From NCBI GenBank assembly GCA_903912435.1, contig CAIWHI010000880.1, forward strand, positions 1 to 7,669: a stretch of DNA of 7,669 bases, written 5' to 3'. Below the pieces are notes generated by a model, which made no database searches, was not told the origin of the DNA, and saw nothing but the letters and a program-made list of their open reading frames with translations. The position numbers were made by a program, and so were the translations under genes. Below are positions 5,693 through 7,669 of this stretch, in pieces (the stretch's first letter is position 1; every line of letters begins with the position of its first letter). The stretch is from an uncultured Bacteroidota bacterium. GTDB taxonomy: Bacteria; Bacteroidota; Bacteroidia; Chitinophagales; Chitinophagaceae.

Positions 5693-6985
5693 TCAACGTT
5701 CCTTACTCAAAAAACTGTTTATAATATTAAATCTAAAATCAAATTGGCTCTTATGCTGGTATTGCATTTGCAATGTAGTTTTACCTTTTTTACCCATACC
5801 ATAAATCAGCTCAGGGTTCGAGGCCAATTTCAAAACTGCATCAGCAAACTCCTGAGGATCATTATTTAGGAAAATTGCATTTTCCTTATCCTTAAAAACT
5901 ACATTTTGATTTAGTGGATCAGATAATACCAGGCATAGACCATTCAAACCAGCCTCACACGACGTACCTGTAGGAAATCCGTCAAAAACTCCTTTTCCTA
6001 GCATATTGGGTCGAACAGGACAAACAAAAATATCTTTATCAGCATAGAATTGGGCGAACTCCCTATTTTTTAATAATCCATTATAGTGAAAATACTTACG
6101 GAACTCCGGTTTTAAGGGAATATCGTGTTCATTATAACCGCCTACTATATGAAATCTGAAATTTTTGTTCTCAGCAAGCAAAATATATGCCATATCAAGA
6201 AACAAATCATATCCTTTATTTTCTCCCCTGGGCGTATATTTTGCTGCTGTAAAGCAGACGTCTATTGTTGGTTTATCCTTAGGATAAAAAATATCTTTAT
6301 CCGGTAATATCAAAAGGTCTGGCGATAAAAACCCACCATGCAGGTAAGCTATTTTATCTTTATCACATAAGTTATGTTCCAGTAAAAATTCTTTACTTAT
6401 TACCTGGTTTACAATAACTTTTTCCAGCATAGGTGAACCCAATACTTTTTTCAGATCTTCAAATGGTTTGCCCTCAGCCAATATACTGAAACTCCCACCC
6501 GGATAAAGCTCAAGAATAAATTTAATTTTCCTTTTTTCAAGATAGTCAATCAGAAAAATGCCATTGGTTAAGAAAACCACATAGGCCAGCTTGGCATTTA
6601 CTTTGGTCCATGGGTAAAATGGTTGAATTTTTTCAGGGGCTACTTTATACTCTTTTGCAAATTCATCTTTTTTTACTTCGAATTCCTCAATGGTTTTTAT
6701 CGGGAAATAATCATAATGCTTCAGTTTGCTTACTTTGTCACCTATAATACCAAATAAAGCTACATTATCTATATTTCTCAAAAATCCTGAAAATTCATAA
6801 TCCCTAAACCCTGTTAAGTACTTAGGGGTAGCATCATCAATTATTACAAAATCATATTTTTTAGTGCCTGGAGTTATTGCGGTTAGAATTTCCTTTTTGA
6901 TTTTCAAAAAATTGATAACAACATGGTAATAAAATAATTTCCTTGCTGTCTCCAATTTTCGATTCAAATACATTTTTAGACTCAT
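5693..6985 (-). CDS. Glycosyltransferase, GT-B fold (GT4-like)
   Basis: A 430-residue cytoplasmic glycosyltransferase likely to add a sugar to a surface glycan or lipid-linked intermediate. The N-terminal Rossmann-like half (about 44-210) starts with YDFVIIDDATP (44-54). The C-terminal half (about 240-410) carries the nucleotide-sugar site: FTAAKYTPRGENKGYDLFL (245-263, like the usual R..KG.D loop), FRFHIVGGY (276-284), YADKDIFVCP (314-323) and GFPTGTSCEAGLNGLCLVLS (336-355). Glu344 matches the second Glu of the GT4 EX7E motif; the first is replaced by Asp335 with one extra residue between. HGGF (216-219) is the usual bridge before the second domain. There are no transmembrane segments. A second ATG four codons in is possible; the first is kept because an A-rich stretch precedes it. 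Family is likely; donor and acceptor are unknown. Confidence 0.8.
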   Translation of the reverse strand: MSLKMYLNRKLETARKLFYYHVVINFLKIKKEILTAITPGTKKYDFVIIDDATPKYLTGFRDYEFSGFLRNIDNVALFGIIGDKVSKLKHYDYFPIKTIEEFEVKKDEFAKEYKVAPEKIQPFYPWTKVNAKLAYVVFLTNGIFLIDYLEKRKIKFILELYPGGSFSILAEGKPFEDLKKVLGSPMLEKVIVNQVISKEFLLEHNLCDKDKIAYLHGGFLSPDLLILPDKDIFYPKDKPTIDVCFTAAKYTPRGENKGYDLFLDMAYILLAENKNFRFHIVGGYNEHDIPLKPEFRKYFHYNGLLKNREFAQFYADKDIFVCPVRPNMLGKGVFDGFPTGTSCEAGLNGLCLVLSDPLNQNVVFKDKENAIFLNNDPQEFADAVLKLASNPELIYGMGKKGKTTLQMQYQHKSQFDFRFNIINSFLSKER

Positions 6986-7488
6986 TCTTTTTCTTATTGT
7001 TCTATTGGTAAGATGGATTACTTTCAGATACCTAATTTGGATAGCCGACTTTTAATATACCCTATTAAATTTACGGATTAGCTAAAAAAGACAAATGATA
7101 CCAACTCAGGTTCAATTTTATTAAAAATATCAGATGGCTCTATGTTATTAACAATTACTGCCACAAATTACAAATCAAAGTCACTATACTTATTTAAGTC
7201 ACGAAACAAACAAAATACTCATAATCATATTTCATTTGATTCCCAATAATGCAGCTATTGTATTCAATAAGTCAACTACTTAAAAGCCGCATGTATTCCG
7301 AAACTATCCGCTCATCATTGATTACGAGACCGTGTAATACAATAATACAAAGGTAATAACATAATCCTTAGGAACGTTGATTAAAAAAAGTCTACCAGAT
7401 GGCGCTTTATTTTTCTTTTATATAAGGCACAATACACCCTATTGCAAGCTAAAATTATTATTTACAACCACCATAATTTATGGATCAC
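6986..7488. other. 503-bp AT-rich non-coding stretch
   Basis: No ORF of note on either strand. It lies between two minus-strand genes and should hold the glycosyltransferase promoter. The best promoter-like box is far upstream, at 7348-7355. Close to the secreted-protein stop are a palindrome CCATAATTTATGG (7471-7483) and AAATTAT/ATAATTT (7452-7458/7473-7479), which may form a weak 3'-end hairpin without a T run. No tRNA, repeat array or insertion sequence end is seen. Confidence 0.5.
7348..7355 (-). promoter_or_regulatory. -7-like box, minus strand, far upstream of the glycosyltransferase
   Basis: On the minus strand this reads TACCTTTG, identical to the box upstream of the helicase gene. 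Transcription would head toward the glycosyltransferase through a leader of about 355 bases, or make a small RNA. No -33 element is evident. Confidence 0.35.
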
Positions 7489-7669
7489 CTATTTCACAAA
7501 CTTACCGCTAAACTCGCCACCACCTACTTCATCCCTAACAATATAGTAATACAAACCCGGTACGAATATTTTATCCCCTATTGTTATACCATCAAAATGG
7601 CTATATTTTTCTTGTACCACCAATTGCCCTAAGGTATTATAGACTTGAAGTGAGCCTGATTGAATAACA
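7489..7669 (-). CDS. C-terminal end of a secreted protein with T9SS type A sorting domain (partial)
   Basis: Only the last 59 codons are in the window; the gene continues beyond the right edge. The readable end has the hallmarks of the Por secretion (type IX) C-terminal sorting domain: LQVYNTLGQLVVQE (residues 7-20 of the fragment), FVPGLYYYIVRD (35-46) and the terminal EFSGKFVK before a TAG stop. Such domains carry a cargo across the outer membrane through the T9SS channel and are then cleaved, with cell-surface attachment or release. The cargo itself is unknown because its N-terminal part is outside. The fragment is too short to rank among long ORFs and was found by translating the minus strand from the edge. 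A following terminator is not clear. Confidence 0.88.
   Translation of the reverse strand, partial: VIQSGSLQVYNTLGQLVVQEKYSHFDGITIGDKIFVPGLYYYIVRDEVGGGEFSGKFVK

Noticed and set aside
5692..7381. 11-base inverted repeat ATCAACGTTCC (5692-5702) and GGAACGTTGAT (7371-7381) flanking the glycosyltransferase gene
   Set aside because: Several 11-base inverted matches are expected by chance in a window of this size. The neighbouring AAAAAAAGTC copies are in direct orientation, so they do not extend the repeat, and there is no transposase or target-site duplication.

Overview
The window looks like chromosomal DNA from a member of the Bacteroidota, possibly of the Chitinophagaceae/Sphingobacteriia type. 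Four signs support this. The partial gene at the right edge ends in a type IX secretion (T9SS) C-terminal sorting domain, a system largely confined to this phylum. Promoter-like TAnnTTTG boxes (TACCTTTG twice) lie in intergenic DNA. Starts lack Shine-Dalgarno sequences and instead have A/T-rich upstream stretches. Base composition is AT-rich, most of all in the right half.

Left part, plus strand. An apparently complete EgtD-type histidine N-methyltransferase (4-948) is followed by about 330 bp with no convincing gene. Next come a small lipoprotein of unknown function (1280-1705), a probable promoter with a long and potentially structured leader (1810-1981), and an RhlE-type DEAD-box RNA helicase (1982-3238). 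The helicase ends at a clear intrinsic terminator. A DUF2278/YukJ-like protein with a C-terminal lamin-tail-like domain (3521-4492) follows, with a hairpin behind it.

Right part, minus strand. A TylF-like class I methyltransferase (4664-5386) and a GT4-like glycosyltransferase (5693-6985) lie in the same direction, separated by a 306-bp gap. They look like part of a glycan (polysaccharide or glycoprotein sugar) locus. After a 503-bp non-coding stretch comes the last 59 codons of a secreted T9SS cargo protein (7489 to the edge).

The genes do not form one evident pathway. The left half is a set of single-gene units; the right half is a probable surface-glycan pair next to a secreted protein. 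I see no rRNA, tRNA, CRISPR array, transposase or clear mobile element, and no convincing undescribed multi-gene system. The observations most worth a second look are the helicase leader with two competing pairings, the DUF2278-lamin-tail fusion, the changed acidic positions in the TylF-like enzyme, and two intergenic stretches that share a short similar segment and read like broken coding sequence.
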